A stretch of DNA of 64,000 nucleotides from Alopecurus myosuroides. Its lineage: Eukaryota; Streptophyta; Magnoliopsida; Poales; Poaceae. Below, piece by piece: positions 21,978 through 32,682 of this stretch (position 1 is its first letter; each line of letters begins with the position of its first letter). Position numbers and translations under genes: made by a program. Location of the stretch: positions 400,194,541 to 400,258,540 of the forward strand of contig CM054057.1 in the NCBI GenBank assembly GCA_028641055.1, in the 5' to 3' direction. The notes beneath the pieces are model-generated. The model was not told the DNA's origin and did no database searches. It was given only the letters and a program-made list of their open reading frames with translations.

Positions 21978-23000
21978 TCAGAACACCCGAGGGTTCACTT
22001 TCTGGCTATGATAGAGTCTCAGATTTTGTTGATATACGACTGATCTCGACAGAGTTAATTCTCTTGCTTCTTCTAGCAAATCAACATCATCCTCTCGGGC
22101 TTCTTTTTCCTCTTCCTCCGTATATAGAGTCACTATTGGCGAGTCATGTTCTATGTCGGTTGGCAACACTGCCTCTACTCCATACACAAGGAAGAATGGC
22201 ATGTAGCCAGTAGATTGGTTAGGGTAGTCCTTAGACTCCACAACACCGCTGGTAGCTCATCCAGCCAACAACCTGGGGTTCGCTGTAATGGCTCAATCAA
22301 CCAGGGTTTTATCCCGGATAGAACTATACCATTGGCTCTTTCAACTTGCCCATTTGATTCCGCATGCGCGACTGATGCAATGTCTAGTCGGATCCTCTTC
22401 TCCTTGTAGAACCGAGCAAAAGCTCCCTCAGCAAAATTGGTTTCATTATCCAAGATGATCCCATGCGGATAGCCATATCTTAGCATTATGTCCTTTAGGA
22501 AAGTTACATCTGTGTGCCCATCACACTTCCGGATTGGCTTCACCTCAATCCACTTGGTAAATTTGTCCATCATCACCAGCATGTGAGTCATGTTACCTCG
22601 GGCTGGCTTGAAAGGCCCCACCATATACAAACACCATACTGCAAATGGCCAAGTGATAGGAATGGTCTTGAGTTCTGAAGTCGGCATATGATTTTTTGCT
22701 GGCATATCTCTGACACTTGTTGCAATTCCTCACTATATCTTCTGCTTGCTGCAAGGCAGTGAGCCAAAAGAAGCCATGCCGGAATGCTTTCTTCACTACA
22801 GCCCGAGATGCGGTGTGGTGCCCACATTCCCCTTGATGTATCTCTCGGAGAATTTCTTCTCCCTCTTCTGGCTCGACACAGCGTTGGAGCACGCATGTGG
22901 GACTTCTCTTGTACAGTTCCTTGTTGATGATGGTGTAGCCCTTGGATCTTCTCTATATCTGCATGGCCAGGACCTCATCACTTGGTAGTGTTCCATCCAC
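21978..23000 (-). pseudogene. Integrase of element E
   Basis: The zinc-binding part at about 22892-22690 has HQGECGHH...CNKCQRY. The core has D in VMMDKFTKWIEV (about 22560), D in ILDNETNF (about 22450) and E in SNGQVERANG (about 22345), giving an intact D,D,E set. The C-terminal part continues with STGYMPFFLVYGVEAVLPTDIEHDSP at about 22220-22130. Several stops and frame changes separate the zinc finger, core and tail. It would insert cDNA into the host genome; this copy is not translatable as a unit. Confidence 0.85.
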
Positions 23001-23400
23001 CAGATAAGACATTATTGCTTGGGCCCATACGGGCACAGGATGAGGAACAAAGACACGCTCATCAATCTCCATTGCTTCAATCGACATCGAAGGATCCGGG
23101 ATAAGAATGACTCCCCGAGTCCTCGAGTTCTGCAAGGCAGTCCCGGATTAAGGGAGGCAATCCCCGAGTTCGGAAAAGAAGTCCCCGAGTACTCCATGAT
23201 GTACCCCACATCTACTTCCATTGGGACAGCTTCAGATTCCGGACTGGCCGGGACAAAGATTGAATCTGACTCGGGCGACGGCTTGATGGATGGCTTCCGA
23301 AGATGCTCCAGAGAAATTCCTGCCAGGATGGCCCGCCGAGATGAGCCCAACTTGGACAGTGTGTCCGTAGCCTCATTTTCAGCTCGGTGTATATGGTGAA

Positions 23401-23710
23401 ATTCACATCCAACAAAGTATCAGGAGATATTATGGACAAGGAACTGATATGATGCCATGTTGGCATCGAATGAGTCCCAAGTACCAGATGCTTGCTGAAC
23501 CACTAGGTCCGAATCACCGTAGCATACTATCCGGCGAATGCCAATCTCCTTGGCCACTTTCAGTCCGTGAACTAAGGCCTCATACTCGGCCACATTATTG
23601 GATGCCGCAAAATGGATTTGCAAGACATATTTCAGCTGATCATTTTTTAGTGAGGTGAGAACAATTCCAGCACCGAGACCTTCCTTCACCTTGGAGCCAT
23701 CAAAATGCAT
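23401..23710 (-). pseudogene. Archaeal-type RNase H (aRNH) of element E
   Basis: MHFDGSKVKEGLGAGIVL (first catalytic Asp), NVAEYEALVHGLKVAKEIG (Glu) and YGDSDLVVQQASG (Asp) in one open stretch of 96 residues. The D-E-D spacing and sequence are those of the second, archaeal/plant-like RNase H gained by the Tat lineage. It sits directly upstream of integrase on the minus strand. This stretch is among the best preserved in E. Confidence 0.85.
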
Positions 23711-24345
23711 TCGATTCCGTCAGTGGAGGCTCGTATTGCATCTTGGCCCAATCAACAAAGAAATCCGCCAGTGACTGAGACTTGATAGCCTCTCTTCTCG
23801 CATACAATGGGGTATAAGCAGCTAACTCAATGGCCCACTTGGCTACTCTGCCACTTGCATCTTTATTGCCCATAATCTCCAAGATGAGTGCGATGCCCAC
23901 CACCGTCATCGGGTGCTTCTGGAAATAATGCTTGAGCTTCTTGGCCGCCATATAGACGTCATATGTCATCTTCTAGTAGTGGGGGTAATTTTGCTTCGAG
24001 TTGGAAATCACATACTGAGATAGTACACTGGCCTCTGCATGGATTTTCCTTCCTTTTCTCGCTCCACCACTACTACCACACTGACAAATCGGTTGGTAGC
24101 TGCAATATATAGCAACATTGGCTCCTTGGGCAGTGGAGATGCCAATACTGGCGTTGTACTCAGCATTACCTTCAGATCTCGGAAGGCTGCATCAGCTTGC
24201 AGGGCCTAGACGAATATGTCCGTCTTCTTCATCGATTGGTACAGCGGCAAAGCTTTCTCCCCTATTCTCCCAATGAACTGGCTAAGAGATGCCATGCAGC
24301 TAGTGAATCTCTGCACATCCCTTAGGGATCTCGGTAGAGACATGT
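23711..24345 (-). pseudogene. Original (degenerate) RNase H of element E
   Basis: Pieces AAFRDLKVMLSTTPVLASP and MLLYIAATNRFVSVVVV (about 24190-24080) correspond to the first RNase H, where the catalytic Asp of the usual C-D-A-S is replaced (IAAT). In Tat elements this domain is known to have lost catalysis, with the archaeal-type domain taking over. ADFFVDWAKMQYEPPL at about 23770 leads into the second domain. Stops and frame changes are present. Confidence 0.7.
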
Positions 24346-24990
24346 TCTCAATTGCTCTTATCTTGGAGGGGTTGGCCTCGATACCTCGGCTAGACACGAG
24401 GAACCCGAGTAACTTTCCTGCCGGAACACCGAAAGTGCACTTGTCGGGTTCAGCTTTAGCCGATACTTCTGCAAGTCTGTGAATGTTTCCCGGATATCAT
24501 CTAGGAGGGTGTGTTTCTCCTTACTCTTGATGACAATATCATCCACATATACCTGCACATTTTTGCCAATCTGTTCGTGCAAGCATTTTTGCATGCATTT
24601 CTGATAGTGGCACAAGCATTTCTCAAACCAAAACACATGACACGGTAGCAATAAGCCCCGTACGGGGTAATAAAGGCAGTCTTTATTTGATCGGTTGGGT
24701 TTAGAGGTATCTGGTGGAAACCAGAGTAAGCATTTATGAACAACAACAGCTCACATCCGGCCGTGAAATCGATCACTTGATCTATCTGGGGCAGCGGGAA
24801 TGGATCTTTCGTACATGCCTTGTTCAAGTTCATGCAATCGATACACATGCGCCACACTACAGCGACCATCGGGCCATCTTTCTTCTTCTCTAACAAGACC
24901 GGGTTAGCCAACTAGTCCGGGTGCAGCACCTACATTATGAATCCACTTGCCAATAGCCTTGTGATCTCGTCACCTATTGCTTTTCTTCTC
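24346..24990 (-). pseudogene. Reverse transcriptase of element E, motif A Asp lost
   Basis: Contains VWRMCIDCMNLNKACTKDPFPLPQID, LLLFINAYSGFHQIPLN and, in another frame, VQVYVDDIVIKSKEKHTLL (about 24555-24500). The YVDD loop is intact, but motif A has Asn where RTs have Asp (F-I-N-A-Y-S), consistent with a G-to-A change on the coding strand. A frameshift near 24590 separates palm motif A from the YVDD loop. Confidence 0.85.
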
Positions 24991-25961
24991 TCTGTGGCGA
25001 AGCGCCGCAGACTTTGCTTCACCGGTTTAGCATCCGGTCTCACATGCAAAGTGCGCTCAACCAACTCCCTCGGGACACCTGGAAGGTCCTGATTCGAGCA
25101 TGCAAAGACGTCCCGATTCTCACGAAGGAAGTGGATGAGCTTGCTTTCCTATTTCTCCCCCAACCTGGAACCAATGATGGCCTCACGCTTGGGAAACTCT
25201 GGGTCGATCTGCACCTTCTTGGTCTCCTTGGAGGCTTGGAATGTAGCGCTCTGGTGCGGGTTGGTCATCTCGGGCATGCCGAGTTGAGTTGCTTGAGCCA
25301 TTGCCACCACCTCATGTATCTTCTTCTTCTCAGCAACGATGACCAGGGACTCGGCCAACCAAAATCCGGCTGAAGCACACTCCATAGAGCGTCTGTAATC
25401 ACCCGAGATGGTGATAATGCCATTGGGACCGGGGAGCTTCATCTTTAGATAGGCCACATGAGTTGAGGCCATGAACTTGGATAGTGTTGGCCTGCCGAGT
25501 AGGGCATGATAAGGACTCTGAAGATCAACCACCTTGAACTGCATGCTCTTGGTGCGACAGTTTTCCCGTGTACCAAACAGAACATCAACCCAAATTTTGC
25601 CCATAGGCGCACAAGAGACTCTCGACATAATACCATGGAAGGTAGTTCGGCTAGGCTAAAGCATGTTCTTTGTCAGGCTCAGTTTTACCATTGTATCTCA
25701 ATACATGATGTTTATGCTGCTCCCATTGTCAATGAGAACCTTGGTGAACTTGACATTGATCTCGGGCCCAATGAAAGTTCGGTCCAGCACTAGAGCATAA
25801 CCACCCAGGTTAGGCATGATCCTGGGATTATCCTCCCAAGACCAAGTGATCTCCTGGTCAGACCAGTACATGTATTCCGGCATAGCCGGCATCACAACAT
25901 TGACCTCCGTCGCGAGCATGCGTTGGCTCGTCTTGTCATATGGTTCAGTGATGAACAACAT
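24991..25961 (-). pseudogene. Protease and linker of element E
   Basis: VLIDNGSSINIMY (about 25733-25698) is the Tat-type aspartic protease site, with D-N-G where D-G-G or D-S-G is usual. ALLGRPTLSKFMASTHVAY (about 25510-25450) is the second block. The linker to RT has EVVAMAQATQLGMPE. A frameshift or stop separates the two protease halves near 25640-25700. Confidence 0.78.
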
Positions 25962-28350
25962 ATAGCTCTGATGGTGCTCTTCATAATCATTCCGGCCTCT
26001 ATCACCGGCATTGTTGTTGTAGTTGTAGTTGTTGTTGTTGCGCTCGTTGTCGTTGTTGTTGTTGTTTTTTGGCTCCCCGAGCCACTTGATTTACACTCTC
26101 GGGCCTCCTCTAGTTCTCTGCAGGCCTCGGGTTTGCTCCAACAGGCTGAACATTTGCGCCCGACAGCGGCAGAGGTGTGGAGGAGGCAAGGCACCTAAAC
26201 CCTCACTCTTGATCCGGTCGTACCAGCTGCATTGTTGGGTAATGTGGTTAGCCGGTCGGCTAGGATGCCGAGTGTGGTAGCTGCGCAGGCCCATCCCTCA
26301 TCGTCTCGAAGGTGAACCTGTGTTGATCATCCCAGACCTTCTTTTGGTCCATCCATGGCTTCTTATTCCTTTGGTTCTGCCCCCACTGAGGCACAATGTT
26401 CTTCTATCGCTGACTGTTGCCAACATCGGGGTGATCCGGATCAACCGCAGCAACGTGGTTGGACCCATACCGGAAGTCCTACTTGTCATCTCTTCTCTTG
26501 CCCCGGAAATCTGGGCGATCAATCCACTTGGAGGAACCGGGACCATCATTGCCAGGATACATTCTACTCGGCTCAATCAAGGTAAGCAGAGGTTGTGTCG
26601 GGTCTCCTAGTGCATACATATCGGCAATCTTGATCGTCTCAGCCAAAGTGCTAGGCATCTCCCTCGACAATTTCTGCCAAAGCATGGTACCATGTCGGCA
26701 CCCTTGGGCAAACCATGAAATGGCCTAGGATTCAATCACACCTTCACAGGTGTTCCTCAAGGTACTCCACTGAGTCAAGTACTCTCGGCCAGTCTCATAT
26801 TCTCTTTGATTGCACATGAAGAGGTGCTAAGGGCGATTTGGCCTCCGGTATGTGCTGGTGAAGTTGCTGATGAAGGCTTCCGAGAAGTCCAGCCAACAAT
26901 AAATGTTGTCTGTCGACAAGTTGTTCAGCCAGATCCTGGCCATGCCCTACATCATTTATGGCACATATCTCACTGCCCAGCGGCGATTACCACCAGCAAT
27001 GTGCACAGCAGTGACGTAATCATTCAGCCAGTCCTCCGGCTTGGTGCTGCCGTCATAGGTTTTTGTTCCCCGAACTAGCTGGAACTTGGAAACAGCCGGT
27101 TCCCTCATGATCCGGGGACCAAAGCAAAGTGTATCTGGAGGGCCTTGCTCTTCCATCTTCTCCGAAAGATAGATTCCGTCAAGCTTGTAACGGGCATCAT
27201 TCGGTGTCAGCACTCGGGGACCCAATCGGTCAGTGAGTGCACCCTCATCCATCAACTGCTCATATCTCGGATAGCCATCTCTCTCCATTGTCGAGTAACC
27301 ATCATCATGTCGGTTGTTTGCGGGAGCATTCCCCCGCTGCTGGACAACTCGCCCGACACTAGGATGCTGCTGAGCCGAGTTAGCTGCCGGGTACCGAGGT
27401 GGAATATCTTGGTTGGGATCATGCCCAACCTGCTGAACTCGGTTGGCACCATGAGCGCCTTGACCGACATATCCTTGCCCGGCCTTGCCCTATACATCTA
27501 ACTGTTTTTTGGCACCATCCGGGTCATACACTTGCATCTGCTTGTTCTTCTCGGAATGCACACTGCGGGCTCGCCCATCACCGACATGGGGTGAATAGGC
27601 ATGTCCACCAGATTTCCCACCATTGGAATGGACCACCTGAGAAGCACCTGCCCCCGAATTCGCCTTCCGGAAAGGATAATTTTTCCTGCTAGCCTAAAAA
27701 ACAAGCTCATTAAGTCGGTCTTGCTGGCTAGCGCGAGCTTCACCGGTTAAATGCGGCAACTCGATAGCAATTGCCTTAGCAGCTCTAAGGTTCTTAGCAG
27801 GCGAACTATACTTGGGCCTACCAGCCGAGACAACACTAGCAGATTTACTAGTTCTCGCTCTTCCATCTATAGCTATCTCGGCACTGAGATCTCGGCCTCG
27901 GTTCCGTACAGTATCTAACCGACTAGGATTGTTTCCAACTGGGGTAAGATGATGAGCTTTGCCTGGCGCGAGATTGAATTCTTGCCTGGCGCGAGACATC
28001 TCGATGGCTTCAGCCAGAATGGCCTGCCACTGCTCCTCTAGTTGCACCTCCACCAGTGCCAGATCCGTACCAGCAGCCACTGGCACAATCAACTTCTTGA
28101 TGATGTCATGGAACGGAGGTGGCCTTTGGGTCGAAGTAGAGGGATCCATGTAACCCGGCTGATTCTCGGCCTTCTCTAGTGGCTTGTGAGCCGATGGAGT
28201 CCACTTGCCAGCAGTCTCGGCGACATTAGCCGTGCTCTTTCCGGATGCAGGAGCTGGTGCAGTGATCATCACCTCCACACTGCCCGCGAGGCGATCGATA
28301 CGCCGGTCGCGGACGGCGCAAACAGCCGGAGGATCCGTACCAACGAGCAC
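25962..28350 (-). pseudogene. gag of element E, broken
   Basis: From right to left: an N-terminal frame of 218 residues (28350-27694) with a Gln/Glu helix (ALVEVQLEEQWQAILAEAIEM); a block with RYEQLMDEGALTDRLGPRVL, FQLVRGTKTYDGSTKPEDWL and YVTAVHIAGGNRRWAVRY (27288-26956), which is the capsid-like core; then REMPSTLAETIKIADMYALGDP and a tail near 26685-26479 in a third frame; and an Asn-repeat linker to protease. At least four breaks. The start is uncertain because no clear ATG in frame with the core was identified. Confidence 0.78.
26008..26070 (+). repeat. (GTT)n microsatellite, coding for poly-Asn on the minus strand
   Basis: Irregular GTTGTTGTAGTTGTAG... run of about 60 bases at the gag/protease junction of E. 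Read on the minus strand in the protease-compatible frame it gives an Asn-rich linker. Confidence 0.7.
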
Positions 28351-28573
28351 CCTCTTCAGTACCCGCGGATGACCGCGGTGGCGACGTACACCAGATGCAC
28401 GCCGAGACTGATGACAGAGCCACCTGCGGGCACGGGCCTGCCACCAAAGTCGTCCGCGTTGTTGATAACAAAGTCAAGCGAGCCGAATCTATGGACAAGG
28501 CGAAAAACCACGTGCTCGCTCGAAGGAAGCAAAGATCCCGTCCGGATAGTAACCCCAGCCAGCGTCGCTGCTA
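28351..28573 (-). other. Leader of element E
   Basis: Lies between the primer site and gag. A minus-strand frame here reads FGSLDFVINNADDFGGRPVPAGGSVISLGVHLV in pieces and is loosely similar in layout to the leader of fragment J. Confidence 0.4.
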
Positions 28574-28591
28574 GCCCCACAGTGGGCGCCA
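28574..28591 (-). other. Primer-binding site of element E
   Basis: Minus strand TGGCGCCCACTGTGGGGC, two bases (GT) inside the LTR end. The same site with one base different occurs in fragment J at 42607-42624, with the same two-base spacer. This TGGCGCC form is common in grass Tat elements. Confidence 0.8.
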
Positions 28592-28593
28592 AC

Positions 28594-29414
28594 TGTTGTG
28601 GTGGTGTCACAACATATGCCATGGGATGGATAATGATAGGGGTCGATGGACACTGTGGGTACCCGGGGAGGGATTGCATACCAAGAAGGTGCGTTCACTA
28701 CACTGCAAACACAAAGATCTACCCAGGTTCAGGGCCCTCGTGTGGAGGTAAAATCCCTAAGCCTGCTTGTCTGTCTCAATATATATGGGTAACCGGAATA
28801 CAACGGGGTTCCTCAAGCTCTTTGAGCTAGAGGAAGAATAATATCTCTGGCTCTCTCTCTATGGAATGGAAATCAACTATAGAATACGCCATCCCTTGCA
28901 CAGGAGGGGTGCATCCACCTTATATACTTGTGGCCACTAACGGAGCATACAGGGTTAGGCGGAGAACACTGTGCTGTAGCGCACGGATGCTGACATAGTG
29001 CTGAAAGTCACCTCCTCCGTATTCACTGCGTGTCATGTCCCCCTTGTCAGAGACAGGACGTGGCCTCGCCCATACCCTGCACTGTGGCCATGTACACACA
29101 TACATCATTTGCCTTGTAAGTTGAACCGCACGCGCGTACTCTCCTGCGATCTTCGGGATTTCACCTACTCCATTGACCTTGATCTGGGATAGCTGGTTCC
29201 TCATGTAATCCGGATTCTCCAAGTGAAACTCGGATAACCCTGGGGAGTATCCACCTCTAAGATACCCCATCTGGTACCTCTTACCGAGATAGCTCCATCT
29301 CGGTAATCAGCAACTCGGTCTGGATACGGATCCCGGTCAACACTATCTCGGTATCCACTCCTTGGATACCATTTCATGCCAAGATTGGCCGTACACGGGG
29401 GTAGCCCCCCGACA
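28594..29414 (-). repeat. 5' LTR of element E
   Basis: TG...CA ends (plus strand TGTTGTGG ... CCCGACA), 821 bases. A minus-strand TATA box, GTATATAAGG, lies at 28918-28927. Confidence 0.92.
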
Positions 29415-29419
29415 TACAA
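29415..29419. repeat. Target site duplication of E, right
   Basis: TACAA, identical to 15104-15108. Confidence 0.9.
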
Positions 29420-29566
29420 GCATCAAGGTTATACCACAATCAACCGTGTTCTGAGACAATCACATTAAACTAAGAATGACAGCCATGTTATTGCTACGCC
29501 TTGATGGTGCCTTGGTAGGGAGACTTCTTGATGATGATGAATTTTAAGTCCCCCGCAACGGCGCCA
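29420..29566 (-). mobile_element. Athila-type internal sequence D, right part, with primer site
   Basis: Continues D after the E insertion. It ends with minus-strand TGGCGCCGTTGCGGGGGA at 29566-29549, one mismatch from TGGCGCCGTTGCCGGGGA, which is complementary to tRNA-Asp and typical of Athila elements. Confidence 0.8.
29549..29566 (-). other. Athila primer-binding site (tRNA-Asp type)
   Basis: 18 bases, one mismatch from the canonical Athila site, immediately left of an LTR start at 29575. Confidence 0.85.
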
Positions 29567-29574
29567 GAAATACT

Positions 29575-30521
29575 TGATGCTTGTGATGGCGTGTTGGGAA
29601 CCCCAAGAGGAGGGTATGATGAGTACAGCGGTAAGAATTTCCCTCAGTTAAGAACCAAGGTTATCAATCCAGTAGGAGAAAGAGGATCTTCAGAAGGTTG
29701 ATGCCACTTACGGTGGTGACGGCACCTCATCGGTGTCAGGAACAACGCGGAACCTGCACACAACACAACCAAAATACTTTGTCCCAATGGTACAATGAGG
29801 TTGTCAATATCATCGGTCTTGCTGAAAACAAAGATTAGACGTATAGTGTGGAAAATGGTGTATGCTTGCAGTAAGTAAAGAAAGCAGGGAATTGTAGTGG
29901 TTTTTTTAACAACGTAGGAACATGGACCGGGGTTCATAGGTTCACTAGTGGTGTCTCTCCATAAAATATAGCATGATGGGTGAACAAATTACAGCTGGGC
30001 AATTGACAAATAGAGGTTGCACCGTGGTGCACATTCATGACATGATGACTACTATGATATTTAGTGCGGGCATTACAACAATATACATAGACCGTAATCC
30101 AACTGCATCTATGACTAATAATCCACCCTGAGGTTATCATACGAACCCCCTTAGGTATCAAGTTGTAAGCAACAGATAATCGCATTAAGAAATGTGTGTA
30201 ATGTAAGCAATGATTGTGCACACGGGCACTCGCACCGCTGTTTTCTCCCTAGTGGCAACATCACATCCTCCCCCGTCACGTTTCTGTCACTCGAGCACGG
30301 GCGAAAAGGAGGCATGAACCCAACTATCGAGCATAAAAACTCCCTCTTGGAGTCACTAGCAACTACTTGGCTAGAGCAACCACTAGCAACGGAAATCATG
30401 CAAGATCACAAATAACATATGCAATAAAGACTATAATCAACTTGGCATAAGTTCAATATTCATCGGATCCTAGCAAACACAGCACATAGAATTACATAAG
30501 AACAATCTCGATCATGTTAGG
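29575..30521 (-). repeat. Athila-type LTR, truncated on its right
   Basis: Starts TGATGCTTGTGATGGCGTG (plus strand) eight bases after the primer site. It resembles the widespread Triticeae Athila LTR type. It does not match the LTR at 13347-14739, so D is not flanked by a matching pair. Interrupted at 30521 by element I. Confidence 0.7.
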
Positions 30522-32130
30522 TGATGCATGTAAAATGCATAGATGAATTTTGCATATTTTCACATGGTTTTCTATTACATATTGCATCATATAAGGGTAT
30601 AATTCAATGTTTTATAGTATTTTGGGGTTAAATTACAAAGTCCCCCAACTTTTATGGAATTAACCCTGCCTGTCAGAAACCCCGTTTTCTATATTTTTGA
30701 CGTTTCAGGGGGCAAACTTCCGCGAAATCACCTGAAAATCTGCAGGGGTCATTTTCTTGGAAGGATAAGACTTGCGGGCGAAGGATCCACGAGAATTGGG
30801 CAAGGAGGTCCAAAAGAGGACCCTCCACGCGGCCAGATTCCTTGGCCGCGTGAGAGGCCCCCTTTTGGCCCCTGTGGCCCCAATTCCTTCCATCTTCGAC
30901 TTACCGACTCCGTCTTGACCTAAAACCGACTATAAAAAGGGTCCCCCGTACCCTTACGGAGGAGCGCCGCCGAAACACCAAAACACCGAAACAGGGACCA
31001 GAAGTTCCAGATTGGAGGGGGAAAACTCCGGCGGGGCGCCGCCGGTGTGATCTCCTACCCCTCCAACATCATCTCCATCGACATCTCCATGAAGAGGGAG
31101 TAGTCCACCCCAGGGCTATGGGTTTGTGGAAGTAGCACTTGTATCTCTCTCTCTGTGCTTCACTAATTAGATCCGTATGAGCTGCCTCACATGATTACGG
31201 GCACCGTTCTAATTCCTATGTGGTGGATCTTTTCTATGAGTTATTGAATCTGAGATTGCAATTGTTTCTCTTGAGTTATTTGAGTAGATGTATCTTATGT
31301 ACCCCGTTCTTATTTGCTAGCTTTGATCAATCTAGTTCTTGAGAGCGTGTGTGGGGTGATGGGTGCATTAGTTGGAGTAACGGGGGGTGGCTAGTGCTGT
31401 GAAAGTGACAGAAGTTCAGCGATCCACTTAGGTTTTGTTAAACCTTTCTTAGTTACCTCACTAGGGATAAAAAGGAGTACCTTGTTACCGGGGATTTGAA
31501 GTGACACTAATCAATCTCCATGACTAGATCTAGCAATTTCTTACTTCAACTTCATGTCACATTGCTTAAAGCTATACTCTGGTTTTTCCTTAATTATCGA
31601 GGTGTTATGATTTATTTCGCATCTTGGTGGAGTATAAGAGGGATCACTATGACCGTAGAGATCTCTATGCTAGGACGTGATGCCCATATGAAAGTACTCA
31701 ATGTTAAACATGTTATTGTAATCTCACATGTAATTATTTATGTCCACCGTCTACCACTTTATTTGAGAGAATGCAAGTGTGAAACCATGAACCCCGGTCC
31801 TATTTTAATTATAAGAAAACACTCTAGTTACTTTGCTGCAATTTACTTTACTTGCACTTTACTTTACTTGCATCTCCAATTCGAATTTACATTATCTCCA
31901 TCACCACTTGCATCACAAAAATACAAAAACAATCCATTGCATATTTATTTTCTCATTTGCATTTAGTAGTAGATTTAATTATTGCACATTTACTTTCAGT
32001 TTTGCATTGCAATTTAGAAGTCTCGCACCTTGTGCTTGACAACTACTTGGTGAGGTTGAGGGCACAAAACTCTCTATTTGTTTGCAGGATCCTAGAGGAA
32101 GCTTGTCGCACCCGGACTTCTAGAGGATAC
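30522..32130 (+). repeat. Element I: plus-strand LTR, right edge unresolved
   Basis: Starts TGATGCATGTAAAATGCATAG. It contains a TATA box at 30931 and a 5'-leader-like region with GC-rich sequence at 30960-31080. It resembles LTRs of Athila-type Triticeae elements. Sequence after about 32090 (GGATCCTAGAGGAAG) still looks like this family and is lost by 32150. No coding sequence follows; the small ORFs inside show no domain. Confidence 0.6.
30931..30938 (+). promoter_or_regulatory. TATA box of LTR I
   Basis: TATAAAAA in a GC-richer context, followed by GGGTCCCCC and a leader. Confidence 0.65.
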
Positions 32131-32244
32131 ACACAGCCCGCTAAACAGTAGATAATTGGCTTACGGGGCCTACCTGCACCCGCATCTCAATATGAGTAGG
32201 CCAACACGTAAACGTGTGACAACCATCCTCTACTATTAATCGTC
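32131..32244. other. Unassigned junction between LTR I and LTR F
   Basis: About 110 bases that I could not assign. TGTGACAACCATCC (32215) and TGTGAAACCATCC (32245) are two similar candidate LTR starts. Confidence 0.4.
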
Positions 32245-32664
32245 TGTGAAACCATCCAATAGGAATCCGAATACTTCCATTGGCGTACTTCATAACATAC
32301 ACACATGGTACGTCAACGGCATTTGAACAAGTGATATCACAACAAATCTCTAAGACACAAAGAAATAGAAATAAGTGGCAAAAGCTCTCACTAGAGCAGA
32401 GATAGCAAATACAGTCATGCAGAGGACACATGTCCCAACAAGTCATCATTACATCACAGCGGAAGCATCCAAAGTGTCTGAGTACAGACAAGATCCGAAT
32501 AGGCCTAAGAGGCCGGAAACGAAAAGAACGGAGCCCATCCACGAAGTTTCGGATCCTGCCCGGGTCCGCTATCTACTCGTCAGCAGCCTCGTCATACTCC
32601 ACGTAGTAGCCACCATGGGTATCCTCGGAAACGTAGTCTGCAGAACCAGCAGCCCCAAAGGGGT

Positions 32665-32682
32665 CAGTACGGACAAGTACTG
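32665..32682. other. Conserved hairpin in F LTR
   Basis: CAGTAC-GGACAA-GTACTG, a 6-bp perfect stem with a 6-base loop, followed by GCAAG. The same position in the H and G LTRs carries hairpins with different stem bases. Confidence 0.6.

Larger units (their letters stand above)
15109..29414 (-). mobile_element. Element E: complete Tat-lineage Ty3/gypsy retrotransposon
   Basis: Two LTRs (15109-15934 and 28594-29414) bracket 12.7 kb. Target duplications TACAA lie at 15104-15108 and 29415-29419. Reading the minus strand: LTR, TGGCGCC-type primer site, leader, gag, protease, RT, degenerate RNase H, archaeal-type RNase H, integrase, then a region whose coding is on the opposite strand. Two RNase H domains and an antisense ORF beyond pol are known Tat-lineage traits. 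The LTRs differ by clearly visible substitutions and indels throughout, and all pol frames are broken, so the insertion is old. Confidence 0.92.

Noticed and set aside
31520..31966. 148-codon ORF in LTR I
   Set aside because: AT-rich, no domain, inside a recognised LTR type.
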